Source: Sycobia sp. Sy_11
Taxonomy: Eukaryota; Arthropoda; Insecta; Hymenoptera; Epichrysomallidae
Assembly (NCBI GenBank): GCA_018907035.1
Contig: JACCIC010000001.1
Location: forward strand, 1,277,001 to 1,341,000
Direction of reading: 5' to 3'
DNA length: 64,000 nucleotides
Part shown: positions 63,895 to 64,000 of the stretch, one piece after another
Layout: every line of letters starts with the position of its first letter
How positions within the stretch are numbered: the stretch's first letter is position 1
Translations under genes and position numbers: made by a program
The notes under the pieces: model-generated
Seen by the model: only the letters and a program-made list of their open reading frames with translations
What the model was told of the DNA's origin: nothing
The model's database searches: none

Positions 63895-64000
63895 TTTAAT
63901 CATTTACAATCTTTGAAATGATTCAAATATTTTTTTAAAACAGTTGAAAACACTTCAAATAGGTTCAAATTACTTGAAATAATTTAAATTCATTTGAAAT
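63895..64000 (+). repeat. Degenerate 10-bp-period repeat (TT(C/G)AAAT), runs off the window
   Basis: From about 63941 each successive ten bases carries TTGAAA, TTCAAAT, TTCAAAT, TTGAAAT, TTTAAAT or TTGAAAT in almost the same register. The preceding DNA (63870-63940) has looser copies such as ATCATTTAAA and TTTGAAATGATTCAAAT. The unit core is palindromic. Confidence 0.7.

Noticed and set aside
1..64000. CRISPR array, rRNA, tRNA genes, telomeric (TTAGG)n
   Set aside because: Looked for on both strands by eye; no regular spacer-repeat array, rRNA core, cloverleaf or telomere array was found.

Overview
The window looks like eukaryotic nuclear DNA, most probably from an insect and plausibly a hymenopteran (wasp, ant or bee lineage). 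The basis is its composition and its one recognisable gene. GC- and CpG-rich islands alternate every few kilobases with very AT-rich DNA, CpG is not visibly depleted in the islands, and long dinucleotide microsatellites are everywhere. The single convincing gene is a MATH-BTB (speckle-type POZ-like) protein with an uninterrupted coding region, a family that is expanded in parasitoid wasps. No operons, rRNA, tRNA or CRISPR are visible. The species assignment is an inference.

Layout. 0-15.7 kb: non-coding, with GC-rich islands near 0.8-2.9, 6.6-8.1, 9.5-10.1 and 12.8-13.1 kb carrying (TA)n, (GT)n, (AAC)n and (GA)n arrays. 15.7-19.7 kb: the only gene neighbourhood. A minus-strand MATH-BTB gene (16470-17405, probably with an 86-nt intron in its 5' leader) lies between two diverged direct copies of a GC-rich non-coding element (15755-16210 and 19117-19674). 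19.7-22.5 kb: a CpG-rich island with microsatellites and an (AATAT)n array. 22.9-29 kb: AT-rich DNA with mobile-element relics, including a candidate MITE with 11-bp inverted ends and two copies of an unnamed dispersed repeat family. 26.0-27.0 and 30.5-31.9 kb: GC-rich islands, each with a very strong hairpin. 32-49 kb: mostly empty DNA with islands at 33.8-34.7, 36.2-37.1, 38.6-40.6 and 42.1-44.7 kb; the last has four (CT)n arrays in under 1.5 kb. 49.6-54.2 kb: island with (GA)n/(TA)n arrays and polypyrimidine tracts. 54-64 kb: non-coding, another copy of the dispersed repeat at 60.0 kb, islands at 60.7-61.5 and 62.4-63.5 kb, and a 10-bp-period degenerate repeat running off the right end.

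With one gene in 64 kb there is no pathway to reconstruct. The window is best read as a gene-poor intergenic region or a very large intron. The most interesting signals are the duplicated element flanking the BTB gene, the five-copy dispersed repeat family (5.5, 25.5, 27.1, 38.0 and 60.0 kb), and several perfect or near-perfect hairpins. All alignments here were made by eye, so extents are approximate.
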